In this document: in pieces, positions 12,761-24,180 of the stretch
Numbering within the stretch: the first letter of the stretch is position 1
How the letters are laid out: each line of letters starts with the position of its first letter
Origin: Vesta saturnalis
Taxonomy: Eukaryota > Arthropoda > Insecta > Coleoptera > Lampyridae
Length of the DNA stretch: 64,000 nucleotides
Reading direction: 5' to 3'
NCBI GenBank assembly: GCA_036346205.1
Contig: JARFJB010000400.1
Location: 4,038,501 to 4,102,500, forward strand
Translations under genes and position numbers: made by a program
Notes under the pieces: generated by a model
The model's database searches: none
Seen by the model: only the letters and a program-made list of their open reading frames with translations
What the model was told of the DNA's origin: nothing

Positions 12761-12889
12761 TCTTCTAGCAACTTTAGTGAAAAATGACCGCACCCTTGCA
12801 CGACAATATTTTTAAAAATTGTACTTTTAATTCTGAATAAAAATCGTCAACGCCTGATGCACTCATTGATTTGACATATGAAATACAAC

Positions 12890-13200
12890 CAGCACTGGAC
12901 GCTAATAATCGATCGCTTTGGTATATAGAAACAAAAATGGATAGCTTAACACGAATATACCTGAAAAATCTTGTAATCCACTAATTTAAAAACAGAAACA
13001 GGCTAAAGAAAGTTGAACATGAACATGGCACAAGGAATAAAATAAATGAAATACTTGTAATAAGCAGAGCTGAAAAACAAATCGAGCAAAAATCTTTTAA
13101 TTTTCTAGGACCAAGAACTAGTCCAGTCAGAATACGAAAATCAGGCAAACTAAATCGTTTAGTCCTAATTTTTTCAAGAATGTGTAGGGGAAGGCCCCCG
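12890..13200 (+). pseudogene. LINE ORF2 C-terminal fragment
   Basis: The plus strand reads VEHEHGTRNKINEILVISRA and then EKQIEQKSFNFLGPR. This resembles the tail of non-LTR reverse transcriptases downstream of the RT domain (H..TR……RS…GP..WN.LP). The upstream RT is absent. Confidence 0.45.
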
Positions 13201-13224
13201 AACAAGGTATAATAAATTAAAAAT

Positions 13225-13270
13225 TATTATTAATTTTATTAAATACATAAATAAAAAGTTTACCTCGAGT
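13225..13270 (+). repeat. 45 bp repeat shared with 49225-49268
   Basis: TTTTATTAAATACATAAATA followed by AAAAGTTTACCTCGAGTA occurs here and again at about 49232-49269. At the second site it runs into GGATTTGAACC, the complement of a tRNA-type B box, which suggests a tRNA-derived repeat on the minus strand. Confidence 0.55.
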
Positions 13271-14160
13271 AAATAAGTAAGGCATAATAAAGTTCCTCCG
13301 AATTCTGGTGCCGATAGGGGGGCACAAAAGTTCCTTTTTGCGGTTTTCAGCCCGTAACTCGAAACCGGTGCGTCGTAGGCGAAAACCGTCTATATGAAAA
13401 ATTAAAGCTTATTAAATTTGATATAACTTTGCTGGAATTCATTATTAACATAATCCTCGTTGTTTTTGTACTACAGGCCTCAGATAAAAAAAAAGTTTTT
13501 CGTCAAATTCTTTCTTATAGGACCTCAATCGTTCATTTTAGACAAAGCTTATCTGTACAATAATGTAGAATATACACACATATGTGAATTTATGTGGACA
13601 CGTCACAAGTGACAGAATCTTAAAGAGTTTTACGAGAAATCGTGATTTTAAAATAAGAGTGAACAACCACTTTTTTCCTCACTGACCTCTACATATATTA
13701 TATTCATACTCGTATTATGGGTACCTATAGTATGAGAAGTGCAATACGCATAATTAATAAAAAAACCTAGTGAACCGTGTCTATGTAAATTTTACTTTAA
13801 AAATACAAATTACTTCACTAATAGTAACAACCTACACAACACAAGGCAAAATTTAATACCAATTGCGCAACATAGTACTTCAAAACTTGAAAAATCAATG
13901 CATTACATGACTTGTAAAGTAGTTAACAAAATTTTAAAACATAGTAAAATGTAGTATCCATTAAATATTTTTTTTTAAATCAGTGGTGAAGTGTTTGTTA
14001 GATAAAGCATATTATTCGGTCAGTGGATTTTTTGAAGACCCAGATTAAAGTTTAGTTGTGGTTAATAACCAATGACGTCACAAAATTCAAAATTAATCAT
14101 TTTTATTACAAAGTATATGAAAAAGAAATGCTAAAACAGTAATTGAGCAATAATTAAGAT
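13271..14160. other. no recognisable gene
   Basis: AT-rich DNA with no credible coding signal or clear repeat boundary on either strand. Confidence 0.45.
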
Positions 14161-14166
14161 ATATAT

Positions 14167-16077
14167 TTACGAGTTAATTGTCGTGGTGGGAAAGGAGGCC
14201 TTCTTCATCGGAGTTCTATTCATGGTGGGATAATTGAGGCAGGCCTCTTCACATCCATAGGTTAGGGTGCAGTTGATGCCCGCCTTCCTACAGCCACACC
14301 TATTCTCACACCCTGTTGAGCATCAGCATAGTATGGTGTTTAGGGCGTTGGCAGGTGCAGGCGACTCAGTGGTCTTAATATGGAAGAGGTAGCCGCTATC
14401 ATCCCTTACCCAACCCCATGGTATGGTTCGATTGTTTCGTTCCCCAACTGTTCTTTCAGAGTTAATCTGTTTGGAAACCAACAACATGACACCCTTCCAT
14501 TCAGGAATCTGGGGGATACCCTCGTCTGAAAAGCATTTCCCACAGAGCCACAGTGTATTCTCGAGGCTTGGGACCAACGCACTGTGAGGTATGGCATTCA
14601 AAGTATTGATATCTTTCAGCTGCATATTCCTTAGCCCCTTTTAGGGCACGTGTTCGTATGACTCCAGGTTGAGGACCCCGAACTTTCCCACTTCTGACAT
14701 GGGAGGGTGAGATATTATTCGTGGAATTCCATCTGACTTGGGAAGAGCTTCTGCCGGTGTGACACACTTAATACCTCCCAAGCTATGAAAAGTACCCAGT
14801 CCATCCAGAGTAGCAATGTTGAAGTCTGCATTGTCGAATACATATTGGCAAACAATTTTAGCAGGTGTTGATTTTTGAGGTTGGTAGAGGGAGGACATTT
14901 CCAGTTGATCGGATTGGTCGTTCGTGGCACTAAATCCCAAGCTAGACAGTAAACTTATCAAGTTTTTTTACCCAAACTTTCGATGTATGTAGTAGGCGAT
15001 GCCAATCAGGACTGGAGAAAGAAACGATCTTGGACGAATGGCTGCAATTATAGCATGGCAAATGGACATAACTTTCCTCATTATTTCCTCGGTACATCTT
15101 CTTTTCTTCGGGATAAGAGCTTCCAGGAAGGCTGATAGTGTAGATGGTACCATCCCCGCAACTCCATTCAAGAACTCATCACTTGGTGGGTCACTGCTTG
15201 TTTCATATATTTGAGATTGTATCTGTCTTCTTATGATTGCTGCGGCTGTTCGTACCACGTTTAAGTTCTCTTCCTCTTCGTCAACCAAGCGCGATGCATA
15301 CCATGCAGCGTTTAAAATATTTGCACTCACATCTCGAAAGCATACAACTGTTTTGTGTGAGCGAACCTCACTGAAAATTATCCTCTCTCCATACTTTTCC
15401 AACAGTTTCTTTTTCACCCAAAACAGGGCTGGCTTTTTGCCAGTTATTTTATCCATTAACTGATCCATCAAATACTGACCTTTATCGTTCCCTTGCAGAT
15501 AACGGTAAATTTCATTCATTGCTGTTGCAACGTATTCCGCCTCAGGCCTCCCTCTTTTTTGACTACTAGGGGTTTTCGTCAAGAAAAATTTATCGCGACA
15601 GTCTTCATGGTATACCGCGTCAGCAGCATGCAAATCAGATACGTTTTAGATGCGCTGAAGCACTGCCCTACCTTAATCATCAGTTCGAGCATGCGCTTGC
15701 TTTGTCACAGTTTTGTCGAAATCTAATGTTCTCACATTGTAAACTTTACGAGGCAGGTGTTGCTTCATTCGTTTCTGTTGTGCATGAAATGTTTCATCAA
15801 TGGTTTCAGTAGCATTTCGTTTAAAAGTCAAATGGGGGTTTAGAAGATCGCAAGGAGGCAACACCGGAGGTAGAAGGTACAGACCTACCTGCCCTTTCGA
15901 CGTCTGCCGGTCACTTCATATGCACAAGGCCACTGTTTCTCCCCCTAAAAGCATCGTCTTTCCTATCTCTTTGAGTTAAACTTACGCTTAATAATGTTTT
16001 CAGCCCTTTTCGATCACACGGCTCACTGCGTCACTACCGGTAGGTAAATTACATATAAGACAGTTTTCATGATCCAT
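14167..16077 (-). pseudogene. multicopy family of unknown function with Cys-rich tail
   Basis: An intron-less, about 636-codon protein can be followed from ATG 16077 (MDHENCLICNLPTGSDAV, a CxxC-containing N-terminus with a conserved R…LVH block), through the intact 221-codon stretch 14968-15633 (RPEAEYVATAMNEIYRYL, SEVRSHKTVVCFRD). Next come VFDNADFNIATLDGLGTFHS (about 14800) and GVMLLVSKQI (about 14480), and it ends with the Cys-rich motif GCENRCGCRKAGINC (about 14300). The DNAD/TLDG/TFH block is, to my memory, shared by many uncharacterised repetitive proteins of insects and other animals. I do not know its function. Stops and frameshifts show decay. The Cys-rich end resembles CXC-type motifs found on some transposon proteins. 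A mobile origin is inferred from copy number elsewhere, not shown here. Confidence 0.6.
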
Positions 16078-16329
16078 CCCGAGCACTATTGGTTTTAGAT
16101 CGATACAACACAACAACACATAGACTTGTACATATATGACACAGTCTGAAGACGAAGTAACGATAACAAGAGCTATTAGTGTGGACAAAGTGTAGGATAG
16201 AGGGAGGGCGGGCGGAGCGGAGAGATAAGATAAGAGCACAAACGAATTTTAACTAGTGGAACTTCCAAACCGGTCGCTTTATGTGTACAAGAATAGAATA
16301 GAATATTTCATTTTGCGTGTTAAGCAATA

Positions 16330-17480
16330 TTTAAGATATATGTACCGGGTAGCCAACTAAGAACGGCCGTCGGCCATATCTCAGGAATGGATTATAGCAC
16401 AGGTTCGGGAAAAAAATTTTTATAACAAAAGTGGCCTCGAGAAATGCCTGGAAATTATTTTTAGAATTGTAAGTCCGCCGCTAGAGGGCGTATTTGACAG
16501 TTAAAATTTTAAAAAGCAAAATTTTTCAAAATTTACTCAATTAAGGGGCATATTCAATATTATAATCAGATTTCTCGACAAATTCTGCATATTTTTTATT
16601 TGACAAATTTTAGTCTATCTCTTCAAATAAGGGTAGGGGAGGAGTGGGAACCTTGTTACAAAAAAACGCCCATAATTCAGGTTCTGCTTGACCGATTTGA
16701 ATAAACTTGATGTTGTTTGAAAGAGCTTTCGTTAAACAATAGAAAATTTGTAAACTTGAAGCAATCTGATTAATAACATAAATGCTAGAGGGTGCTGTTT
16801 AATATTTTTTTAATATTGTGTTTTCTCTTTACAATTTTAAATGGAAGCATAAAAATTTAAGTAGGTCTTTAAAAAGTAGACTAAATTAGTAATAAAACAG
16901 TGAAAACTGCAAGTCGATATCTTTTTCCTATCCTGAGATATCGTAAGAAATAGGTAAATGGCGGGAATTGTTCTTCCAACGTCTAGTAGGCTAGTTCGCG
17001 TTAACGGAAATTATTAAATTTAGCCTGGACAGAAAAGTAACCAACACTTCTCATCCTAAATCCTACAGTTTATATAAATAAGTGTAAGTGTAAAGTGCAA
17101 TCTCTAAATTAAATTGAATAAGTTAGTATAGGAATAAAGCAGAAACATTATAAGAAAGTTACCATAATTTAGTTAGGCAAAATAAAACATATTAGTTTAA
17201 TACCAGATTAAGTAGGTAACCTGTTATTAAAATAAAATTAGATAACAGAGTTATGATCCTTAACCCGCATACAAGTTATGCCTCAGACGGTAATTTTAGT
17301 TTATTTCATACACACATATTTTATAAGTGATTATACAAACTACATATATAATGTAATAGAACTTATGATTCAAATTGATACTGTAATCGTATTAAATGAA
17401 CCACATTATTATTATTATTATTATTTATTTACAATGCGCTCGTTAAAAGTTGAAATCTCGTTTTGCCACTAAGTGTAATT
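16330..17480. other. non-coding; transposon-end-like sequence near 16340
   Basis: GTACCGGGTAGCCAACTAAG at about 16343 resembles a transposon terminus, similar in style to TACCGGGTGACAACGG at 44937. No transposase follows. The rest is AT-rich with no coding signal. Confidence 0.35.
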
Positions 17481-17520
17481 TCTGATTAAAAATGATCAAT
17501 CGTTAACATTCCTTAAACAT

Positions 17521-17560
17521 TGAAATCTCATTTTACCACTTACAGTAAAATGAGATTTCA
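17521..17560. repeat. perfect 15 bp inverted repeat (hairpin)
   Basis: TGAAATCTCATTTTA (17521-17535), a 10-base loop, then TAAAATGAGATTTCA (17546-17560): a perfect 15 bp stem. A related arm, TTGAAATCTCGTTTTGCCAC, lies just upstream at about 17449, suggesting a degenerate inverted-repeat element. Confidence 0.8.
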
Positions 17561-17782
17561 TTTTGACACGTGTTAAAACGAACATCATTTTGTAACAGAT
17601 TACAAAAATAATTTCGCACATGCAGAATAAAAATGATCACAATTTCCAGTAATTTTAAATTTAAATCATATGACTATTGAAGAGGTTAAAACTAGTATTG
17701 TTGTAGTAAAGTATAAATGAAAATGGGGGACTTAAAATATTTTTACCCGCCTATACAGTATGACGAGCCGCTCCTGGGTTTT

Positions 17783-18069
17783 CGTAGCACTTCAATTTTA
17801 CAAACCTATATTATTTAAAAACGTCAAGTTTATGTAATATCAATATTTGTTTTAATGTCATCAATATAACGTAGTTTATGATGTTGCAAAATGTATGATA
17901 AGAATGTTCTAAGTTGTTTTAAATCGCATTAGTATCAAAATTAAATAAATCCCTATTTTTCTAGTGTTTTTTTATATTTCAAAATCTTTCGCAATTGTAA
18001 ATGTGCTACGAAAGCGCTACGGAAACAAGCCGAACAGTTGCCGATTGCGCGGTAAAAGTATCGTAGCAC
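17783..18069 (+). promoter_or_regulatory. CGTAGCAC motifs upstream of SUMO
   Basis: The octamer CGTAGCAC occurs at 17783-17790 and 18062-18069 on the plus strand and at 18003-18010 on the minus strand. The last two form an inverted pair about 150-220 bp upstream of the SUMO ATG. No TATA box is evident. A promoter role is inferred from position only. Confidence 0.35.
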
Positions 18070-18220
18070 ATTAAGCTAACCGGTGCAGCCATTTGCCCTT
18101 CTTGAATCATCTTTGTGGCGTTGTTCTTGTGCAAAGTGGTTTATTTCTGATATTAACCTTTAATTTTATATCGTATTTCCGTTTCTGTTTCTAAAGTTCA
18201 TCAACCAATAAAGACACAAA

Positions 18221-18632
18221 ATGGGTGATGAAAAAAAGGTGAGATTAATCATTGTTAACATCTCTAACCATACATTTTAAACCTTGTTTTTTTGCTATGT
18301 CTCGTAAACAAAATTTTTTTTCTAGAATACCGAATCAGAACACATTAATCTCAAAGTCCTAGGACAAGACAACGCTGTAGTACAATTTAAGATTAAAAAA
18401 CACACTCCTCTAAGAAAATTGATGAGTGCTTATTGTGATCGTGCTGTAAGTTATATTCAATCAGTAGAATCACTTTTTATAATTGTTTTAACAGGGTTTA
18501 AGTATGCAAGTTGTACGTTTTCGTTTCGATGGTAGTCCTATCAACGAAACAGATACTCCAACTACGTTGGATATGGAAGAAGGTGACACCATTGAAGTTT
18601 ATCAGCAACAAACTGGTGGACTTTTATGTTAA
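18221..18632 (+). CDS. smt3: SUMO (small ubiquitin-like modifier), three exons
   Basis: Exons 18221-18238, 18326-18445 and 18495-18632 (introns of 87 and 49 bp, GT-AG) join in frame to a 91-residue protein. It starts MGDEKK, carries the SUMO beta-grasp core (HINLKVLGQDNAVVQFKIKK, then the RFRFDG strand) and ends QQTGGLLC. The Gly-Gly is the mature C-terminus, so a SUMO protease (Ulp/SENP) would remove the last three residues, LLC. SUMO is conjugated to lysines of nuclear proteins through the E1 Aos1/Uba2 and the E2 Ubc9. From memory of the family it is close to the single fly SUMO, differing mainly at the N-terminus and in the cleaved tail. The ATG at 18221 is the only one that gives the family N-terminus. 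No lesions are seen, so the gene looks functional. Confidence 0.97.
18239..18325 (+). other. SUMO intron 1
   Basis: The donor GTGAGA follows codon 6, and a T-rich tract ends in the acceptor TCTAG. The intron is phase 0. Intron 2 (18446-18494) is also phase 0, with donor GTAAGT and acceptor ACAG. Confidence 0.9.
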
Positions 18633-18886
18633 AAATCATTGAGCAGGTTTTATTTTTTAGTAATTACTTTTTATCCTACATTAATAGTAATTACTAAAAA
18701 ATGTCGTATTTATGTACTATATCACCTAGCAAGTAATGTTTTAAGTTTATAGGTTTCGATAAATGACTAATTTCTTTTTGTATTTTAAATTAGTTAATGA
18801 GTAGATTGTAGTTTGTACTCTTCGTTTAAAATGGTTTTTGTCTCAATACGTTTTTATATTAAGTAATACCATCTCTTGAAATTTTC

Positions 18887-18892
18887 AATAAA
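18887..18892 (+). terminator. SUMO polyadenylation signal
   Basis: A canonical AATAAA lies 255 bp after the SUMO stop codon and is the first clear signal downstream of it. Confidence 0.75.
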
Positions 18893-18899
18893 AATGGAA

Positions 18900-20640
18900 A
18901 ATATATGTGTATTTTTTTTAAATATGTGGAACCAGCATTGTGATTGATGCATTTGGGAATTCTAAATTTGTGACCTTATTAATATATCGCATCTGCCATG
19001 AAGTTGGGTACATAATGTTTAAATTAAAAAACTTTAGGGACGTGCATGTCCAATAACCAAAAAATCTATTTTGACACACGTCATGCAATCATCGGTTTAA
19101 CAAGAATTTAAAAAAAGTATTACTGTCGTAAAATGAGTTAGTTTGACAAGATATTGAAAAATTTTACTAAAAAAAATTGTTTAGAATCAACTGAGGACTC
19201 CATATGCCGATTAAAGGAAAATCAAAAAAGATTTTATTTTAAAAATAAGTAACTAAACTACATAGTTAATAATTATAGAGGTTTTAAAATTATTGAGATT
19301 TGAATTAGTGAGGTTCTACTGTATGTTTGATTTGCATTCTATAAATTTGGTAGAAACCAAAAAATGGTAACATAATCCAAATTATTAGATAGTTAACATG
19401 GATTTGCATTACCAAACAGTAACTACACCTAAATGTTTTAACATGTTAGCTGCCACATGAAGTGTACTATGATTCAGGATGACCTTTTCCGTTATTCCAC
19501 ATGAATCATATACGGTTTTGAGCAGTTTTTCACTGAAGGCCGTATAGATCATGAGTGATGCAAGTACAATAGTTTGTTTACAAATTGTACAAAAGCATGA
19601 TCCCCTATACAAGATTATGTTTTTAATTGATTGAAATACTACTTTTCAGGTTGTATAACACTTCTTTTGTATTTGTTTCTTTGGAACTGTTGATATTTTT
19701 CTACCAAGGTGTTTATCATCATCAATGAAGAGACTAATCAAGAATAAAGAAAACAAGTGATTACGTATTTGATTTGAAATAAAAATATAACTACAACATA
19801 AACTAAAAAACGTTTACGTAACTATCAGAACAATAAAATAGATTATTACTAGTAAAAAAATGAAAATATGTATTAAATAGCACAATTATGCAGTACTTCA
19901 CATATGCACTGAATGCACCTCCAATGGATTTGTGTTGCTTTATTTCCAGTATATTTCCAAATTCATTTTTCTTTGCAGATGACATAATGCTTATGTGTTC
20001 AATGCGCAATATGAAAAAGGTATAACAATTTTATGAACAGATGACAAAATTGAATGTTTTACACGTTTATTAAGTGGTGTGTCTCGAGAGAAATATATTT
20101 AACATTTTAAAATATACTTTAATAAGAATAGTACAATGGAAAAATACATACTTCATTTTTAACCACCGACATAAACAGAGGGGTGTTAGAAGTGTAATGT
20201 GTGTACCTCTCTGTCGCATTGTAGCCCCCAGACTTGATTGAGAGTGTTCTTAACTATGATTCAAGAAAGGTTTTTCTGTAGGGGTTTTTTTAAATTTTGT
20301 ATAATTTGCTTGTTGACTTTTGACTACCTCTGTTATGTTAAATGTACATCATCGTCACCACTGCTTCTATATGAGCCCAATCTAGTTTTGTAAATACTCA
20401 GGTTAAAAATGTTAAAATCATATTTCTAAATTGACATTTTGTAAAACTATAGTGGTATAGTAGCCAATAAAAGAATTAAACAAATAAAGTAAGTAGATGA
20501 ACGTTGCCACATAATATCGAGTACTTTTCACATGCTCTATCACATCAAAAATAAGTCCATATCTATTGTTTATACATGACTTAGAGTTGGCAAATTTAAC
20601 GTAAAGTAATTTATTAACCATTGAACTATATAATGTCAAA
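18900..20640. other. no recognisable gene downstream of SUMO
   Basis: AT-rich. The longest frames (67-73 codons, minus strand) lack motifs and look like chance ORFs. Confidence 0.45.
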
Positions 20641-20839
20641 AATGCTTTAACGAATAGGGGAGACCGAGGTTAGTGCGGACAATTTTTTTTTAAACATATG
20701 AAATATAACTTACTCATGCATTGAAAACAACCAAATTTATACATGATGATAACTGGTATATTACACAACTTTTTTGTTGTTTATAGTGAATTAATTTGCA
20801 ACAATTTCAAAATCATAAATATTTTACCAATATATGATG

Positions 20840-20910
20840 TTTGTCCACTCTAACCCCAGGTTGTGGTCATAGTGGACAATGAGACAATGGAACTGGGGCT
20901 AAAGTGGACA
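20840..20910. repeat. left subterminal repeats of pogo-like element
   Basis: GTCCACTCTAACCCCAGG and, inverted, GGGGCTAAAGTGGACA lie within 70 bp. They match the core of the terminal repeat, so they are candidate transposase-binding sites. Confidence 0.65.
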
Positions 20911-22514
20911 CAAAGATTATGTCGACTGAATCAATATTTTATTGCTTAACACATGTTATATCCCTCAAAATCTATAGCAAAATAAAAAATTCTGTCTTGT
21001 CTCATCGTAACTGAAACTATTGGTGATGTTAATATTGACACAATATCCTTTCGTTCTACTTCAGATATGTCTGGCACATCAGGAAACTGAATTTGTCACC
21101 TTTTTTCTTAGTAAATTTACAGTAAACTCGTTTATCTGAAATGCCTCTTCCACACGGCCCATGTAGTACTTAAAGGTTTTCTTTGTAGCAAAACGTACTA
21201 ATATAAATGGTCCAACGGAAACCTTATCGGCGGTTAATTGTCCAATGGTGTCTTCAACCAAACCTTCATCTTCTGATTCTAAAATGTCTGTATGTGACTC
21301 ACTGTCTGAAACTTCAATTTCCTTTGTTTACAGAAAAGCACTTTCTTTGCAACTTTGGTAGCTTGCAATTTGGCGACACTCGCAGCTTTGGGTTTATCTT
21401 GGGCTTCTAGTTCTTCCTTAACAGGAGGGCTGGTGTAGGTTGTAGATTTCCTTTGTTTCTGCGAATTTTTAGTTCTCGGGGCTTTTTGTAATGGTCAACA
21501 ATCTTGTGGTGCAAATGTACTGTTGGTTGCTTCAGCTGCTTTTCTTTCGTCAGATGTCGTAAAAGATTAAATTGTCGCTGCTGCTTGGGAAATAAAGTAG
21601 GGTCTGGTGGTGTAGCTGATGTTTGATCCACATGATCTTCTGCAGAATGTTGGCTGGAGAAGCAAACTTCTTGCTGTTCTTCAAGAGCAATTGGCGGCTG
21701 TGGCACAGTAGGGGAAGATGGTTTATTGGTTCTTTCCAACGCAGGGGGAGGATGCTGATTTGTTACTTCCGATGGCTGGAACATGTCTTGGCCTACTGCT
21801 AGACGATCCAATGCGACAGTCCAGGTGAGGAAAATCCAGACAAAATTTTTTTTTGCAGTAAAAGTTGACAAATACACTTTACCGCGCAATGCAGCAATAT
21901 AATCAATAGTGATTGGCATCCAGTCCCTCATAGCTACTTAGTATATCCCTTGAAGGGGTCAAACACTGCCACATCCAGTGATTGCATACGATGCAAACAA
22001 TGAGGTGGGAATGATAACAGGCCGATTCCCAATTCTCTAGCAAAATTGATTTCTTCGACACTCACATGACTTGAATGGTTGTCCATCAATACCAATAAGC
22101 GGCGATCAAATGAACACGAAAAATATTCTTTAATATGTTGCAGAATCTTAAAAAATAGGTCTTTGGTCATATAACCTGATTTATGAGCTAGTCCGAAGCT
22201 GCCAATAGGTCTGTAAACTTGTCTTTCATGTGCACACGAGGGAAAATGAAAACAGATATGGGACTGCTACTCCTGAAGAAGATATATGGCGACAGTGCCA
22301 ATTTGCTTTTTGCCCTTGGAATTATCAAAAAAATGAGCAAGATTGAAAAGTTAAATGCGGCATCCCCATCCAAACTTGTATTTTCCGGCCGTCTACATGA
22401 TAATTCTGGATGTCGTTTCATGAATGCAAGGATCCAGTCCTCGCCTGCCATTCTATTTACATTCCAAACATTGGTAACAAACAAAATATACCTACGTACC
22501 ACACAAAATTAAAC

Positions 22515-22554
22515 AACACCGAACGCGTTTCGATAGCTACGCTATCATCATCAG
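22515..22554 (-). ncRNA. hammerhead-ribozyme-like motif at the edge of the Penelope element
   Basis: The minus strand reads CTGATGA, one base, then stem GATAGC-GTA-GCTATC (perfect 6 bp), GAAA, then stem III ACGC/GTGT closing on a GTT cleavage-type triplet. The conserved core boxes CUGANGA and GAAA are intact. The extra base after CUGAUGA is atypical. Penelope-like elements are known to carry hammerhead motifs. Self-cleavage is inferred, not shown. Confidence 0.5.
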
Positions 22555-22645
22555 CAGTCGACTAGGGTGAACTAAAGAAAATTTCTAACATATACCATCA
22601 GCGAGTAACGCTTCGTTGCTTATCTGGTGAAAGTGAAAGAGAAAG

Positions 22646-23038
22646 TTATGAAAGTATAATGAGTTCTGAGTAGCCTAAAGGTCCTTGATCAGCATTATTC
22701 TCTAGAATTTGTTTGATTTTGAAGATCTTTAAACTTTCATGACAATCAAGTTCGTGCTTATTACTAACATGTTTGATTAATGATACCTTATCTACTACAG
22801 GATTGTTATCAAACATATGTAGGGATACGGCAGATTTCCTCCAACGTTTGTATTTTATGTAGGCCAAATGTTCTTTAAAGCGAATTTTAATAGGTCGTTT
22901 AGTTTGCCCCACATATGTTTGTTCACAATTTTTACAATTAATTTTAAAAATTCCCGACCAATCCTGCTTATCCGCTTTATCTTTTGGATTGACTAAAACA
23001 GTTTGCAAACTATTATCTGAAGTAGTGACTGTTTTCAA
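22646..23038 (-). pseudogene. Penelope GIY-YIG endonuclease domain
   Basis: A 130-codon open frame. SGIFKINCKNCEQTYVGQTK contains the CxxC and the TYVGQT version of the GIY-YIG signature. It is followed by RFKEHLAYIK and a conserved HVSNKHELD/ESLKIFK segment. This is the C-terminal domain of Penelope-like proteins, which nicks the target. The residues look intact, but the domain is detached from its RT. Confidence 0.85.
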
Positions 23039-23099
23039 ATTAATTTTGGAAAAGACTTTTGATAGACCTTTTGTATAAAGTTAGAATTAGAGGTTTATG

Positions 23100-24180
23100 A
23101 CTTATATTTAAAACTGATAACAGGTTTAAGTGCTAATGAATTCGATGAGTGGATTACTTTTTTGCATCATTTGGATGAGGTCATTGATCATAAAGTTATT
23201 GCTAAAAGATTTATACATCAGAAGAAATTGTCAAAATTATGTAGATCCAACAAGGTCAAGTAAAATGGTAATGCCACAAACCAAAATATCGTTATTAACA
23301 AATCTTCTGAGACTTTTAACAAAGAAGAAATAGATTTGTTAAATAAAGGTTTGAAATATAATCTTAATTTTAACAAACCTCCGTTGGATAAAATCATAGT
23401 AGGCATAGAAAGTTCGATTAAATCATTGGATTAAAGTTGCAAAAAAGTACGTTAGACAAGCCAGTAAAATTCAAATTTTGGAAAATGTCCAACAGGAGTC
23501 AAAATTTAATTTAAATCATTCAGAACTTCGAATTGTTAAAGATCTAAAAAATAAACATTGTTTTTATCTCAAGATAAAGGCAATCAAGTAGTCATTTTAA
23601 ACAAAGAGGAGTATTTTGATTCAGTCAAGGAACTCTTAGATTCAGGTTCTTATTCAGTAATTACCAAAGATCCTCTTCCTAAAATGATTACTTCAACTAG
23701 GAAGGTTTTATTAGCAAGTAAAAGAGTTGTGGGTGACTCTCTTAGGTTTCGGCTAACGGTATCCAATCCGGTGCCGCCTAGAATGCATTGCTTGCCTAAT
23801 GGTTATCTAGTAAATTCCATAACCTCTCCTACCAACAGCCCAACTTCAGTGTGGCAAATTCGTATGAATTTATTGATAAAATTAAAAACTGAACTTACAG
23901 AAAATGAAATTTTAGTCTCATTCGACGTTTGTTCACTGTTTCCGAGCGTTCCAATAGATCAAACCTTAGTTTATTTAGAAGATGTTTTAAAACAAAGCCA
24001 TTTGGACGATAGAGAAGTAGAAGATTTTCTTAAATTAACAGATTTGTGTATGAAACAAACCTTTTTCAAAATTAATTATCAATTTTTCCAGCAAGGACAT
24101 GGCACGAAAATGAGCAATGGCTTATCTCAGTTTATAGCTAATTTATTCATGGGTAAATTTGAGAAAAAATATTTTGTTTG
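23100..24180 (+). pseudogene. Penelope reverse transcriptase, truncated
   Basis: N-terminal pieces in two frames (EEIDLLNKGLKYNLNFNKPP, VGIESSIKSLD) are followed by the open stretch 23558-24217. It contains QDKGNQVVILNKEEYFD, FRLTVSNPVPPRMHCLPNGY, ILVSFDVCSLFPSVPIDQTL (palm motif A, Asp present) and QQGHGTKMSNGLSQFIANLF (motif B). The catalytic YxDD motif and the 3' half are missing at the junction with pogo DNA. The last 16 codons of the frame read into pogo sequence. Confidence 0.85.
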
